DNA of 64,000 nt from CAVOXO01 sp963700425. GTDB lineage: Bacteria > Actinomycetota > Acidimicrobiia > Acidimicrobiales > Microtrichaceae. The notes under the pieces were generated by a model. The model made no database searches. It had not been told where the DNA came from and was given only the letters and a program-made list of their open reading frames with translations. The first letter of the stretch is position 1, and each line of letters starts with the position of its first letter. The translations under genes and the position numbers were made by a program. The DNA lies in contig CAVOXO010000007.1 in NCBI GenBank assembly GCA_963700425.1, positions 62,001 through 126,000 on the forward strand, in the 5' to 3' direction. Shown piece by piece: positions 18,003-26,719 of this stretch.

Positions 18003-18917
18003 TCATCCGATGAGGGCATCTGCGGCCATCGCTCCGAACAACAGGGTGACGTAGGTGATCGAGTACGTGAACAGGCGCATCGCCACGATGGCGGAACCGT
18101 CGCGCCACAAGCGGACCGCCCCGGCAATGAACCCGATGCCCAACATGGCCGCAGCCACGAGATAGAGGGCTCCGAGGCCTGCGACCGGACCGAACGCGAG
18201 GCTCAACGCCACCACCACGGCGGTATAGGCGAGGATGCGGCGCGCCACCGTCTCGGGCGAGGCGACCGAGGGGAGCATGGGCACATCGGCAGCCGAGTAG
18301 TCGTCGCGGTACTTGACCGCCAGAGCCCAGAAATGGGGGGGCGTCCAGAAGAACATCACGGCGAAGAGGAGCCAGGGAGCCCAGCCGAGGCCGTTCGTGA
18401 CCGCCGACCAGCCGATGAGCACGGGTACCGCGCCGGCGGCACCGCCGATGACGATGTTCTGGGAGGACGTGCGCTTCAACCACAGCGTGTAGACGAAGAC
18501 GTAGAAGAGGCAGGCGGAGACCGCCAACACGGCGGACAGCAGGTTGACGGTCGCTGCCAGCAGCACGAAGGCCGCACCCTCGAGCAACACCGCGAAGACG
18601 AGCGCGCTTCTGGGCGTGATCGCACCGGTCACCAGAGGGCGGTTCTCGGTTCGGGACATGAGAGCGTCGATGTCTCGGTCGACGTACATGTTGATGGCAT
18701 TCGCGCCGCCGGCGGCGAAGGTTCCACCGATGACCGTCGCGGCGATCAGCCACCCCGAGGGAAGTCCCTTCTGCGCCACGATCATCGTGGGGACGGTCGT
18801 GACCAACAACAGCTCGATGATGCGCGGTTTGGTGAGCGCCACGAACGCCCCCGCCTTCGCGAGGCGGCCCGAGAGAGGCGAGGCCCTGACGGGGCTGAGA
18901 ATCGTCGACGACACCAC
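18003..18917 (-). CDS. ctaB: protoheme IX farnesyltransferase (heme O synthase)
   Basis: A polytopic UbiA-family prenyltransferase adding a farnesyl group to heme b, the first step to heme A for the oxidase. Typical motifs are LTKPRIIELLLVTTVP, GGANAINMYVDRDIDALMSRT (the Asp-rich N-x3-D-x3-D site), RPLVTGAITP and FFWTPPHFWALAVKYRDDY. I place the start at the GTG at 18917, giving 304 residues. An open frame continues upstream but opposite ctaA. It is divergent from ctaA across 97 bases and reads toward the oxidase operon, separated by 153 bases. Confidence 0.9.
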   Translation of the reverse strand: MVSSTILSPVRASPLSGRLAKAGAFVALTKPRIIELLLVTTVPTMIVAQKGLPSGWLIAATVIGGTFAAGGANAINMYVDRDIDALMSRTENRPLVTGAITPRSALVFAVLLEGAAFVLLAATVNLLSAVLAVSACLFYVFVYTLWLKRTSSQNIVIGGAAGAVPVLIGWSAVTNGLGWAPWLLFAVMFFWTPPHFWALAVKYRDDYSAADVPMLPSVASPETVARRILAYTAVVVALSLAFGPVAGLGALYLVAAAMLGIGFIAGAVRLWRDGSAIVAMRLFTYSITYVTLLFGAMAADALIG

Positions 18918-19001
18918 GTGGAAGGGTAGGTCCGGTCCCCGCAGTGAGGCCAATGCGCCGCGGGCGCTCCCGACGGAATGTACCGACCGCGGGAGTCGAC
19001 G

Positions 19002-19007
19002 TAGCGT
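19002..19007 (+). promoter_or_regulatory. -10 box (TAGCGT) for leaderless ctaA
   Basis: TAGCGT ends 7 nt before the GTG at 19015, inside the ctaB-ctaA divergent spacer. Confidence 0.5.
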
Positions 19008-19014
19008 CTGGGAC

Positions 19015-19957
19015 GTGGGTCGTGCCTCCGAGTTCCGAATAGGTCCCTCCCGGTACCACAAGATCACCCTGGCCGCCGTGGCCGCTCTCGCGATCATCGT
19101 CGTGACCGGAGCCGCGGTGCGCCTCACCGGTTCCGGCCTGGGATGTACGGACTGGCCGAACTGCACCGACGACCGCCTCGTCGCGCCCCTCGAGTTCCAC
19201 CCCATGGTGGAGTTCGTCAATCGGCTCTTCACCGGGGTGGTATCGGTGGCGGTGGCGGCAGCGGTCCTCGGGGCCTATCGCCGGACGCCGTTCCGGGCCG
19301 ATCTGGTCCGCTGGTCGTGGGGGCTCGTGGCCGGCGTGGTCGCCCAGATCGTGTGGGGGGGTCTCACCGTGTGGTCTCACCTTCACCCCGCGGTGGTGTC
19401 GGGACACTTCCTCATCTCGATGGTCCTGATGTGGAACGCCGTGACCCTGGCCCATCGGGCAGGTATCGCCGACAACGCGGTGGGCCGACCGCCACTCGGC
19501 GATCGCGAGCGCGCGCGTCGCCACCCTGACCGCCGGATGGGGCGCGGTGGCCCTGATCTCCGGCCCACTCGTCACCGGAACGGGACCACACGCCGGTGAC
19601 GAGGAGGCCCGGCGCTTCGTCTGGAACATCACGACGGTCGCCCGCCTCCACAGCGCGGCCATGTGGATCTTCCTGGCGCTCGTGGTGGCGTCCGCGGTGA
19701 TCGTCGCCCGAGACCGGGGACCGGGGTCGACGTTGGCGGTGGCGAGAACGACGATCGTCGCGACGGTCGCCCAGGGAGCGGTGGGATACGTCCAGTACGC
19801 GACCGGCGTCCCGGCCGCCCTCGTGGCACTCCACGTGGCCGGCGCCACCATCGTGTGGTGTCTCACCGTCTGGTTGGCGCTCTCCGCCCGGGAGGATCGT
19901 CGTCCGGCCGTCGCGGACGGCGCGAGGATCACATCGCGAATGGAGGCCACGACGTGA
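19015..19957 (+). CDS. ctaA: heme A synthase (COX15/CtaA family, one frameshift)
   Basis: Integral membrane mono-oxygenase converting heme O to heme A. Recognisable elements are [19 protein letters not shown] with the loop cysteines, [31 protein letters not shown] and the second-half pair [13 protein letters not shown] and [13 protein letters not shown] that carry heme histidines. The frame changes near 19490-19540 by one extra base. Both halves are otherwise uninterrupted and make about 313 residues. The stop overlaps the clpS GTG by 4 bases, an unusual but real-looking coupling. Confidence 0.9.
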
Positions 19958-20253
19958 GCACGACGGAGACGAGTCCGATCTCGGTGATCGACCCGGGCAC
20001 CGACGACGTGACCGATCTCGACCAACCGTGGGTCGTGATCGTCTGGAACGACCCCATCAACCTGATGGAGTACGTCACGTTCGTGTTCCAGAAGCTCTTC
20101 GGCTACTCCAAGGAGAAGGCGACCTCTCTGATGCTCGACGTTCACCAGAAGGGTCGCGCCGTGGTGAGTTCCGGTACCCGTTCCGAGGCCGAGCGCGACG
20201 TGTTCCGGCTGCACGAATACGGATTGTGGGCAACGATGTCCCATGACGAGTGA
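19954..20253 (+). CDS. clpS: ATP-dependent Clp protease adaptor ClpS
   Basis: A 99-residue adaptor that delivers N-degron substrates to ClpAP/ClpCP. The core matches the family: [40 protein letters not shown] and [17 protein letters not shown]. The GTG start overlaps ctaA and its stop overlaps the next gene, so ctaA-clpS-DUF2017 are arranged as one unit. ClpS followed by DUF2017 is the standard actinobacterial order. Confidence 0.93.
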   Translation: MSTTETSPISVIDPGTDDVTDLDQPWVVIVWNDPINLMEYVTFVFQKLFGYSKEKATSLMLDVHQKGRAVVSSGTRSEAERDVFRLHEYGLWATMSHDE

Positions 20254-21038
20254 ACGAGATCGATGAACCCGACGAGCCGTGGTTCGTGGCCACCTCCCTC
20301 GACGAGGACGACGGGTGGCACTTCGAACCACCCGACGCGGTGGCGACGACTCTTCAACGATCACTCCCCGCCGCCGACCACACCGACTCCGCATCATGGC
20401 GCGGGCTGGCCGACACCGTCTCGGCTATGGGCCGGTCACGCCTCACCGACGCGGATCTCGTCGAGCTCGTCGACGAGATCGCCGCGATCGCCGAGGAGTC
20501 GCCCGGCGACGAGGACGTCGATGCCCGGGGTCGGCTCGCGCTGCTCTTGGTCCTCATGGACGAGGCTCACCGAGCCGTGCTGAAACGCGTTCGGCGTGCA
20601 CGGAACGGGGGATACCGACTCCGCTTCGGCGTGCTCGATCGGGCCCTCGTCAACCGCGCTCTCGATCGCCTCGACGAGCTGCTCGGCAGCGACGACGCCT
20701 CGCTCGCCCGCCTCTTCCCCAACCCCTATCCCGACGACCCCGAGAGGGCCGAGGGGTGGAAGGTCATGGTGACCGACGATCTCATCGACTCGCGCCGAGA
20801 GGGTCTGACGATCGTCAGGGACCTGCTGGGCCGTAAGACGGCCACCGAGTCAGAGGTGCTGCAACTCCTGCGCACCCTCAACGACACGCGACTGATGCTG
20901 GGCACCTATTTCGACGTGAGCGAGGACGAGCCGCTGAGCGTCTCGGGACGCTCCGAGGACCTGGTCCTGGCGCAGGCGTACAACTACGTCGGCTTCCTGG
21001 TCCACAGCATCATCGCCGCGATGTCCGACCCCCGCTGA
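20250..21038 (+). CDS. DUF2017 family protein
   Basis: A 262-residue acidic protein of unknown function belonging to the family that follows clpS in actinobacteria. Its sequence is helical and Asp/Glu/Arg rich, with a C-terminal conserved segment ([30 protein letters not shown]). The GTG start overlaps the clpS stop. Position suggests a role with the Clp system, but no catalytic motif is visible. It is somewhat long for the family because of an N-terminal extension. Confidence 0.85.
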   Translation: MNEIDEPDEPWFVATSLDEDDGWHFEPPDAVATTLQRSLPAADHTDSASWRGLADTVSAMGRSRLTDADLVELVDEIAAIAEESPGDEDVDARGRLALLLVLMDEAHRAVLKRVRRARNGGYRLRFGVLDRALVNRALDRLDELLGSDDASLARLFPNPYPDDPERAEGWKVMVTDDLIDSRREGLTIVRDLLGRKTATESEVLQLLRTLNDTRLMLGTYFDVSEDEPLSVSGRSEDLVLAQAYNYVGFLVHSIIAAMSDPR

Positions 21039-21061
21039 GGGGGCCGGACCGTCGGCGACGC

Positions 21062-22483
21062 TCAGGTCACCACCACGGCGGTGACCATGCCGAACATCCC
21101 GCTGTCGCGTTCTGCGTGGGTGAGGATGTGGCAGTGCCAGACCCAGGTTCCGGGGTCGGTGGTCTGAACCAACACGGAATAGCGCTCGCCGGGACTCACC
21201 AGGAGGGTGTCGGCGGCGTAGGGCTGGTCCAGTGGAAGGCCGTCCTTGGCCACCACGATCTGGGGGAACTGGTGCATGTGCATCGGATGCACCAGCAGAC
21301 CCTCGTTGTAGTAGTTGATCAACAACCAGTCTCCCTGGTTGGTGGCCACGGGTGCGGTCGCGGGGAATCCCTTGCCGTTCAGGCTGAGCCCGATCACGCC
21401 GGCGTCGTTGAGAACCATGGGGATCTCCTGGGAGACCACGAGGTCGGCCGGCACCTCGATGCCGCTGATCGTGCGGCCCCGGGGAAGGTCCACGTCGCCG
21501 ATCTCGAACACGCCGAACATGCCGTTGGGCACCGAGACCTGGCTGTGGAAGTGGGCGTGGTACATGCCCACGGCCTTGTCGGTTGCCTCGAACTCGTAGA
21601 CGAAGGTCTCGCCGGGCAGCACCGGGTCCTGGGTGTAGGGGGACACTCCGTCCATCTCATTGGGAGTGTGGACGCCGTGCCAGTGGATGTCGGATCCCGC
21701 AGGCGTGTTGTTCGTGAAGTTGACCCGCACGAGATCCCCCTGGTTGACCTTGATGGCCGGGCCGGGGACCTGGCCGTTGTAGGCCCAGGCGTCGACGATC
21801 ACACCGGGCTCGACCTCCCAGGGGACGATCGATGCCTCGAGGTCGAACTCCTTGGCGCCGTCGGCGCCGATACGGGCCTCCAGCGGCTGGTTGCCCACGC
21901 CCTCGGTCTCGGCGGGGAACTTCATCATCGAGTCCAACATCACCTGGTCGGCCTCCGCCCACAGAGCGGGGTCGGTGCTGGAGTGGTCCATGGTGAAGGC
22001 GCCACCCGAACCGCCCCCCTCGGAGCCGCTCTCGCCAGCCGCGACCTCGGTGGACCCGCCGCCGTCCTCGGTCACGGTCAACTGCGCCACCATCCCGGCG
22101 TCCTTGTGTCCCGGAATCGAACAGTAGACCTCGTAGGACCCGACCTCGATGTCGCCCAGGGACAGCTCCTCGGAGGCGCCCGCCGCCAGATTCGCCGTCG
22201 AGTCGCCTGTCTCGGTCACGACCAGGTTGTGTTCCTGGCTTCCGTCGTTCGAGACGGCCAGCTTCACGTCACCTGCGGGCACCATGAGCTGTCCGCTGAT
22301 GGAGAACTCCTTGAGCGAGATGGGCGCCGGCTGAGCCTGATCGGAGGAGCCGCCCCCACCATCGCCCCCGTTCAGCGCGGCGGCGGACACGACGATCACG
22401 CCCATTCCGACCAGGTAGGCCAACAGAAGGCCCCCCAGGGTCAACGCCCATTTGGAGGTGTTCCGCTCGTCGCCGTTCGCCAT
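21062..22483 (-). CDS. membrane-anchored cupredoxin-multicopper oxidase fusion
   Basis: A 473-residue extracytoplasmic copper enzyme. A membrane anchor (about residues 12-37) and Gly/Ser linker lead to a plastocyanin-like domain with a complete type 1 copper set (EHNL, YCSIPGHKDAGM). Then comes a two-domain multicopper oxidase. Its trinuclear-cluster motifs HWHGVH, HAHFHSQ, HPMHMHQF and HCHILTHAERDSGM are all present, and only the last domain has its own type 1 Cys-His-Met site. Substrate unknown; nitrite reduction, phenol or metal oxidation are family possibilities. It lies 117 bases downstream of a two-component pair on the same strand. Confidence 0.85.
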   Translation of the reverse strand: MANGDERNTSKWALTLGGLLLAYLVGMGVIVVSAAALNGGDGGGGSSDQAQPAPISLKEFSISGQLMVPAGDVKLAVSNDGSQEHNLVVTETGDSTANLAAGASEELSLGDIEVGSYEVYCSIPGHKDAGMVAQLTVTEDGGGSTEVAAGESGSEGGGSGGAFTMDHSSTDPALWAEADQVMLDSMMKFPAETEGVGNQPLEARIGADGAKEFDLEASIVPWEVEPGVIVDAWAYNGQVPGPAIKVNQGDLVRVNFTNNTPAGSDIHWHGVHTPNEMDGVSPYTQDPVLPGETFVYEFEATDKAVGMYHAHFHSQVSVPNGMFGVFEIGDVDLPRGRTISGIEVPADLVVSQEIPMVLNDAGVIGLSLNGKGFPATAPVATNQGDWLLINYYNEGLLVHPMHMHQFPQIVVAKDGLPLDQPYAADTLLVSPGERYSVLVQTTDPGTWVWHCHILTHAERDSGMFGMVTAVVVT

Positions 22484-22600
22484 CGATGTCGCTCCGTTCT
22501 CTGATCAGGCCGCGTCACAGGACGCGCAGTCGATCCACTCTCCTCGACGCACGGGGATCGGCGCCAGGGACGTAGGTCCCGGGTCGGCCGGCCTCCGCGA

Positions 22601-23614
22601 TCACACGATGGTGAGCGGAACCCGCCACGATATCGAGGTGCCGCCGTCGGGGCGAACCGATGCCTCACACTCGCCGCCGAGCTCGCGGGCCCGTCCGGTC
22701 AGGTTGGCGATTCCACCGGTGGAGCTCGCGGTCGGGTCGATTCCGATGCCGTCGTCGAGCACCTCGACAACGAGGGCGGACTCCACCAGCCGAACCGTCA
22801 CCGACACCTCGTGGGCATCGGCGTGGCGGGCGACATTCGTCAGGGCCTCGCCGATCACCGTCACGACCTGATCCGCCACCCGGTCGGGCACGACCGCGTC
22901 GATGCGGGTGTCGAGATCGACGACGGGTGCCGCCACGAGGGCAGGGGTGATGTCCGACACGACCTCGAGCAGGCGACCGCTCAACGACCTGGTGGGTGGC
23001 GCCCGGAAGCCGGTGATGGCGTTGCGAACCGCGGTGATGACCCGATCGAGCGCCTCGACCGTGGACTCGGCGCGATCACGGGCCACCCCCTCCGGTATCG
23101 CCCCCATGACCGCCTCGAGAGAGACCCCGGCGGCGAAGAGCTCCGCAATCACGACGTCGTGAAGGTCCCGCGCCGTGCGCTCGCGCGCTTCCACCAGCAT
23201 CCGGTCGCGGGTGGCCACAGCCAGCCGCCGCTCGGCGTGCGCTCGTTCGGTGTCGTCGCGGACCGACGCGATCACCATCGGGCCAGCATCGGTGTCGATG
23301 GGTGAGAGAGCGATGAGCACCGGCATCGCCGATCCGTCGACGCCCACCAGCTCGAGCCGGCCGCCGGCCCTCATCGATCGGGCGTGAGGTTCGTCGTTGT
23401 AGCCCGCCATCAGCTCGGCGTGCTTCGCCCGTCGGCCCGCGGGCACCAGCGTCTGGACGTCCTGTCCCACGAGATCGCCGGCGGCGCAGCCGACGAACGA
23501 GCAGAACATCGAATTGACCGCGACGATGCTGCCGTCGGGACCGATGAGAACCAGACCGTCCGCGAGCGCTTCCCATATCGGGGTGGCGACCAGAACGTCG
23601 ACCGACACCGCCAT
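22601..23614 (-). CDS. PAS-domain sensor histidine kinase (NarL/DesK class)
   Basis: A 337-residue kinase without obvious membrane segments. Residues about 10-120 form a PAS domain (WEALADGLVLIGPDGSIVAVN, FVGCAAGDLVGQDV), followed by a HisKA_3 helix with the phospho-His in ARDLHDVVIAELFAAGVSLE and an ATPase domain (GEALTNVARHADA with the N box, DDGIGIDP). It probably senses a cytoplasmic or diffusible cue; no heme or Fe-S ligand set stands out. Its start abuts the stop of the response regulator gene, so they are one operon. Confidence 0.88.
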   Translation of the reverse strand: MAVSVDVLVATPIWEALADGLVLIGPDGSIVAVNSMFCSFVGCAAGDLVGQDVQTLVPAGRRAKHAELMAGYNDEPHARSMRAGGRLELVGVDGSAMPVLIALSPIDTDAGPMVIASVRDDTERAHAERRLAVATRDRMLVEARERTARDLHDVVIAELFAAGVSLEAVMGAIPEGVARDRAESTVEALDRVITAVRNAITGFRAPPTRSLSGRLLEVVSDITPALVAAPVVDLDTRIDAVVPDRVADQVVTVIGEALTNVARHADAHEVSVTVRLVESALVVEVLDDGIGIDPTASSTGGIANLTGRARELGGECEASVRPDGGTSISWRVPLTIV

Positions 23615-24259
23615 CTAGGGGTACCGCTCGCGCTCGTCGATCCGCGCGGCCAACGCCGCAACCTCGGTGCGACGTTGGACCCCGAGCTTCATGAACAGGT
23701 TGGTCACGTAGTTCTTGACCGTCTTCTCGGCCAGCCCGAGTTGCACTGCGATGTCGCGGTTGGACGCACCGATTCCGATCAGGTCGAACAGTTCACGTTC
23801 TCGACCCGAGAGCCCCGACACCCGGTCCAGGCCCATCGCCGCCCGTCGCTTGCGGGCCGCCTTGACGTCGGCCAGATCGACCAGCCGCGCGCCCGATGCC
23901 GCGCCCCTGACCGCTCGGAGCAGATCCTGGCCGCGGATCTGCTTGAGAAGGAAGGCGGACACCCCGGCCTCGTGGGCGTCGATGAGCACCCCGTCGTCGG
24001 GATAGGCGGTCAGGACCACGCTCGGGATCGGTGGGCGACGGCGCGACAGCTCCCGGCACAGGTCGATGCCCGACCCGTCCGCCAGGGCGACGTCGACGAC
24101 CGCGACATCGATGGGTGTGCCCGACTCGACGAACTCTCGTGCGGACACCAACGATTCGACGTCGCCGACGACCTCGACATCGTCGTGTGACGCGAACAAT
24201 TCGACGAGCCCGCGCCGGACGACCTCATGATCGTCGACGAGTAGGCAGCGGATCGTCAC
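23615..24259 (-). CDS. LuxR/NarL-family response regulator
   Basis: Receiver domain (RCLLVDDHEVVRRG, phospho-Asp in DVAVVDVALADGSG, conserved Lys in FLLKQ) followed by a LuxR helix-turn-helix (LSGRERELFDLIGIGASNRDIAVQLGLAEKTVKNYVTNLF). The GTG at 24259 gives a normal 214-residue protein; longer open frame runs into the tRNA-Glu region and is rejected. It is cognate to the PAS kinase encoded immediately downstream. The multicopper oxidase gene behind them is the obvious candidate target. Confidence 0.9.
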   Translation of the reverse strand: MTIRCLLVDDHEVVRRGLVELFASHDDVEVVGDVESLVSAREFVESGTPIDVAVVDVALADGSGIDLCRELSRRRPPIPSVVLTAYPDDGVLIDAHEAGVSAFLLKQIRGQDLLRAVRGAASGARLVDLADVKAARKRRAAMGLDRVSGLSGRERELFDLIGIGASNRDIAVQLGLAEKTVKNYVTNLFMKLGVQRRTEVAALAARIDERERYP

Positions 24260-24333
24260 CTTCGTAGTCTGGCGCCGCCACGGGGCCGACGCCGAATCGG
24301 TGCGGGGCACCCGTCTGGCCGCTGGTAACGTTG

Positions 24334-24353
24334 CCCGGCCGTTGACGGCCGGG
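24334..24353 (+). repeat. perfect inverted repeat at the tRNA-Glu 5' end
   Basis: CCCGGCCGT (24334-24342) and ACGGCCGGG (24345-24353) form a perfect 9-bp stem with a 2-base centre. The last G is also base 1 of the tRNA. It could be a precursor hairpin, an operator or a terminator for upstream transcription. Confidence 0.45.
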
Positions 24354-24428
24354 CCCCCATCGTCCAGTGGCCTAGGACATCGCCCTTTCAAGGCGGCAAC
24401 ACGGGTTCGAATCCCGTTGGGGGTGCCA
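24353..24428 (+). tRNA. tRNA-Glu (anticodon TTC)
   Basis: The cloverleaf folds with acceptor GCCCCCA/TGGGGGT (G1-U72 wobble), anticodon loop CTTTCAA giving TTC, T-arm GGGTTCGAATCCC and an encoded CCA end at 24426-24428. The anticodon stem has one T-G pair. Confidence 0.93.
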
Positions 24429-24511
24429 TGACGGTGCTCGGTAGGGCGCCACGACCTCCGACGACCGACGGGTCCGAACGATTCCGGTGACGAGCCTCCG
24501 GTGGTGAGAAC

Positions 24512-24768
24512 ATGACCAGCCGGGAGTCCACCCGGGACCGCTCGGCCGACTGGAACGACGGCGGGCGCGCTGCCTGTCAGCGCTGATGTGGGACGCGGGC
24601 GCCTGCGTGATCATCAATGCCTGCTTCCGGATCCTGGACCTGGTGCTCACGGGCGGGCAGAACCGGGCGTGGTGGATCACTCTCTTCTGGGGACCGGCGC
24701 TGGCGTTTCACCGGCCGGCGTATCTCGTCGACGGCCACCGCGACAGGAGCCGACACGCTCGCGAGGTC
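24512..24768 (+). CDS. possible small 2TM-domain membrane protein (broken, ends uncertain)
   Basis: This is the only protein-like signal on the plus strand in the 340 bases after tRNA-Glu. The stretch LERRRARCLSALMWDAGACV is followed by IINACFRILDLVL, TGGQ and WWITLFWGPALAFH. It resembles the two-helix 2TM domain often found in bacterial regulators or small membrane proteins, and the third-position G/C bias is strong. The ATG at 24512 is in another frame, so one base change near 24545 would be needed. No convincing stop occurs before the convergent gene that ends at 24769. Treat both ends as provisional. Confidence 0.35.
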
Positions 24769-24959
24769 TCAGGGGCAGGGATCGAGGACCTGTTCGACCC
24801 CCGGCGGCAACGACACGGGGAACGATGTCGTCGTGCGGTCCGATGCTCCGCAGTCACCCCCGGTCGTCGACTCGGCCAAGGCGATCCACATCACCGCCAT
24901 GATCGCCACGACGATCAGGAGGGAGATCAACCTGAACACGGTGCGCCTTCGGGGGTCAT
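24769..24959 (-). CDS. small single-pass membrane protein (one frameshift near start)
   Basis: Fourth gene of the moxR-DUF58-transglutaminase unit. The ATG at 24959 overlaps the stop of the transglutaminase gene (ATGA). Reading straight on it hits a stop after ten codons. If the run of five C after the second codon were six, the frame continues as MTPRRRTVFRLISLLIVVAI and then a hydrophobic helix, a short extracytoplasmic tail with two Cys (GGDCGAS and LDPCP) and a stop at 24769. That gives about 62 residues. The function is unknown. Confidence 0.5.
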
Positions 24960-26719
24960 ACCGAGGTCAGTCGTTCGACGTGGTCGAGCCATTCCTGCAC
25001 CTCGTCCACGGCGCGAGCGGGGGCCGACCCGTGATCACCGCCGAATCGATACCGAAGCTCGTCGAGCCGGGCGCCCGCGTGGGAGGCCTCGGGAATCCCG
25101 GTGTGGGCCGCCACGTTCGCCCCGAAAGCGGTCACCGACTCCGCCGGAGCGGGCTCGAGTCCGACTGTTCGCCCGATGGCGAAGAGGCGTTGCTCTCCTG
25201 TGACCAGCGGCACCGGTGCCGGTGACCACGGTGTCCGCAGGCGCACCCGGCCCCGCCTCGGGGCCGACCGTCGACTCCACAGCCGGAGGACGAGACGCAA
25301 CCCGAACCATCCGGCGAGAGCCGTGAGCGCCGCCAGAGCCGCCACCTCCAGCACCGTCACCGCTCTCGGTGCGGCCGGCTCGGCGACGCTGACCGACGCC
25401 GTGGGGTCCACCGGCACCCAACCGATGCCGTTGATCCAGACCTCCGCCCATGCGTGGGCGTCGCGTTCGCGGGCCAACCAGCGGTCTCCGGCGACGGTCT
25501 GGCCCACCGGCACGTACCCGACCGCGAGCCGGGCGGGCACTCCCTGGAGTCGAAGGAGGACCACCAGCGACGAGGCGATCTGCTCGCACCACCCCAGCCG
25601 GCTCTCGAAGAGGAAATCCTCGACGACGTTCGAACCGCGCGGTGACGTCGGGGAGTCGAGCGAGTAGTCCGTGTTGGCCGACAGCCAGGAGTCGATCTCG
25701 CCGACCAGGTCCCACGGGCGGGTCGAGTCGCTCTCGAAACTCTGCGCCAGCTCGGCGGTCCGTCGCTCCACGGGACCGGGGTCGAGGTACCGCTCCGCGA
25801 TCTCCGGCGGGATGTCACGGTTGCGGGCCGCAGCGAGGTCGTCGATGGTCACGTCGGGAACGGCGGAGATCACGGTGTACCTCGTTCCCGGGCCCACGGC
25901 GGACAGCGACGCCAGATCCGTGCCGCCGATGAGCCCCACCGGACCGTCCACGTCGATCCTCCGCACGGTCGCCGCAGCCGGCAGCGCCCGCGCGTCCGCG
26001 AGGAGTTCGATGTCCTGGCGAACCTCCACCGCCGATGTCTGGGGTAGCTCTCCTGGTGGCGTCACCACGTCGAGCCCCGAAGGAGCAGCAACGAGGTCGA
26101 GGCGGGACCGGCTCCACTCCCACCCGTTCCACCGATCGAAGACGTTCGTGCGCCAGAAGGTGGCTCGGTCGGTGGCAACGGTGAACAGGGCTCGATCGCT
26201 CAAGCGCGGTCGGCGGGTCATGTCCATGGTGAGCGACGACCGGAGGGGGTCGTTCGGACCGGCGTCGCCCTCGCCGTCGGCGGCCGCTCCCAGTGGGGTC
26301 GGCGACGGGCTGGCGGCGAGCCTCGTGGCCCCTATCGTGCCGGCCGCGAACAGACACAGTGCGAGCGGCACGGCCGCCACGACCGTCGCCCTGGTCAACC
26401 CGTGATTCCGATCGATGTGGGGAAAGGCCAACACCGTGACCGTGGCCGCGAGCCACACCAACATGGAACCGGCCGCCCCGACGCCCGAGAAGTCGCCGTG
26501 AACCCCCACGACGTAGGCGCCCAACACGACGATGAGCTTGGACCCGATCGAGCTTCCGACGGACGGAAGCGCCCAGACCGCCAGGGCAGCCGCAAGGAAC
26601 GCCAACGCCACCACCGCGGCGCCCGGAACGGCGGAGGTCTTCACCGACAGCAGCGCGAACGACAACGAGATGCCGGTGACGAACGCCAGAATGCTCCGGG
26701 CGATCGGGTTCGCCCTCAC
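24956..26719 (-). CDS. transglutaminase-like membrane protein (DUF3488 type)
   Basis: A 587-residue protein with several N-terminal membrane helices (up to about residue 130), a periplasmic region, a transglutaminase-like cysteine-protease fold and a C-terminal helix. The catalytic triad is visible: Cys in SRLGWCEQIASSLVVLLRLQ, His in RDAHAWAEVWI, Asp in WVPVDPT. It follows the DUF58 gene with a 4-base overlap (GTGA). The moxR-DUF58-transglutaminase trio is widespread, but its substrate is not established. I choose the GTG at 26719 because the longer open frame before it is DUF58 coding read out of phase. Confidence 0.87.
   Translation of the reverse strand: MRANPIARSILAFVTGISLSFALLSVKTSAVPGAAVVALAFLAAALAVWALPSVGSSIGSKLIVVLGAYVVGVHGDFSGVGAAGSMLVWLAATVTVLAFPHIDRNHGLTRATVVAAVPLALCLFAAGTIGATRLAASPSPTPLGAAADGEGDAGPNDPLRSSLTMDMTRRPRLSDRALFTVATDRATFWRTNVFDRWNGWEWSRSRLDLVAAPSGLDVVTPPGELPQTSAVEVRQDIELLADARALPAAATVRRIDVDGPVGLIGGTDLASLSAVGPGTRYTVISAVPDVTIDDLAAARNRDIPPEIAERYLDPGPVERRTAELAQSFESDSTRPWDLVGEIDSWLSANTDYSLDSPTSPRGSNVVEDFLFESRLGWCEQIASSLVVLLRLQGVPARLAVGYVPVGQTVAGDRWLARERDAHAWAEVWINGIGWVPVDPTASVSVAEPAAPRAVTVLEVAALAALTALAGWFGLRLVLRLWSRRSAPRRGRVRLRTPWSPAPVPLVTGEQRLFAIGRTVGLEPAPAESVTAFGANVAAHTGIPEASHAGARLDELRYRFGGDHGSAPARAVDEVQEWLDHVERLTSV

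Noticed and set aside
24357..24391. N-terminal extension of the response regulator into the tRNA-Glu gene
   Set aside because: The open frame continues to 24391, but the GTG at 24259 gives the exact receiver-domain start and leaves the tRNA free.
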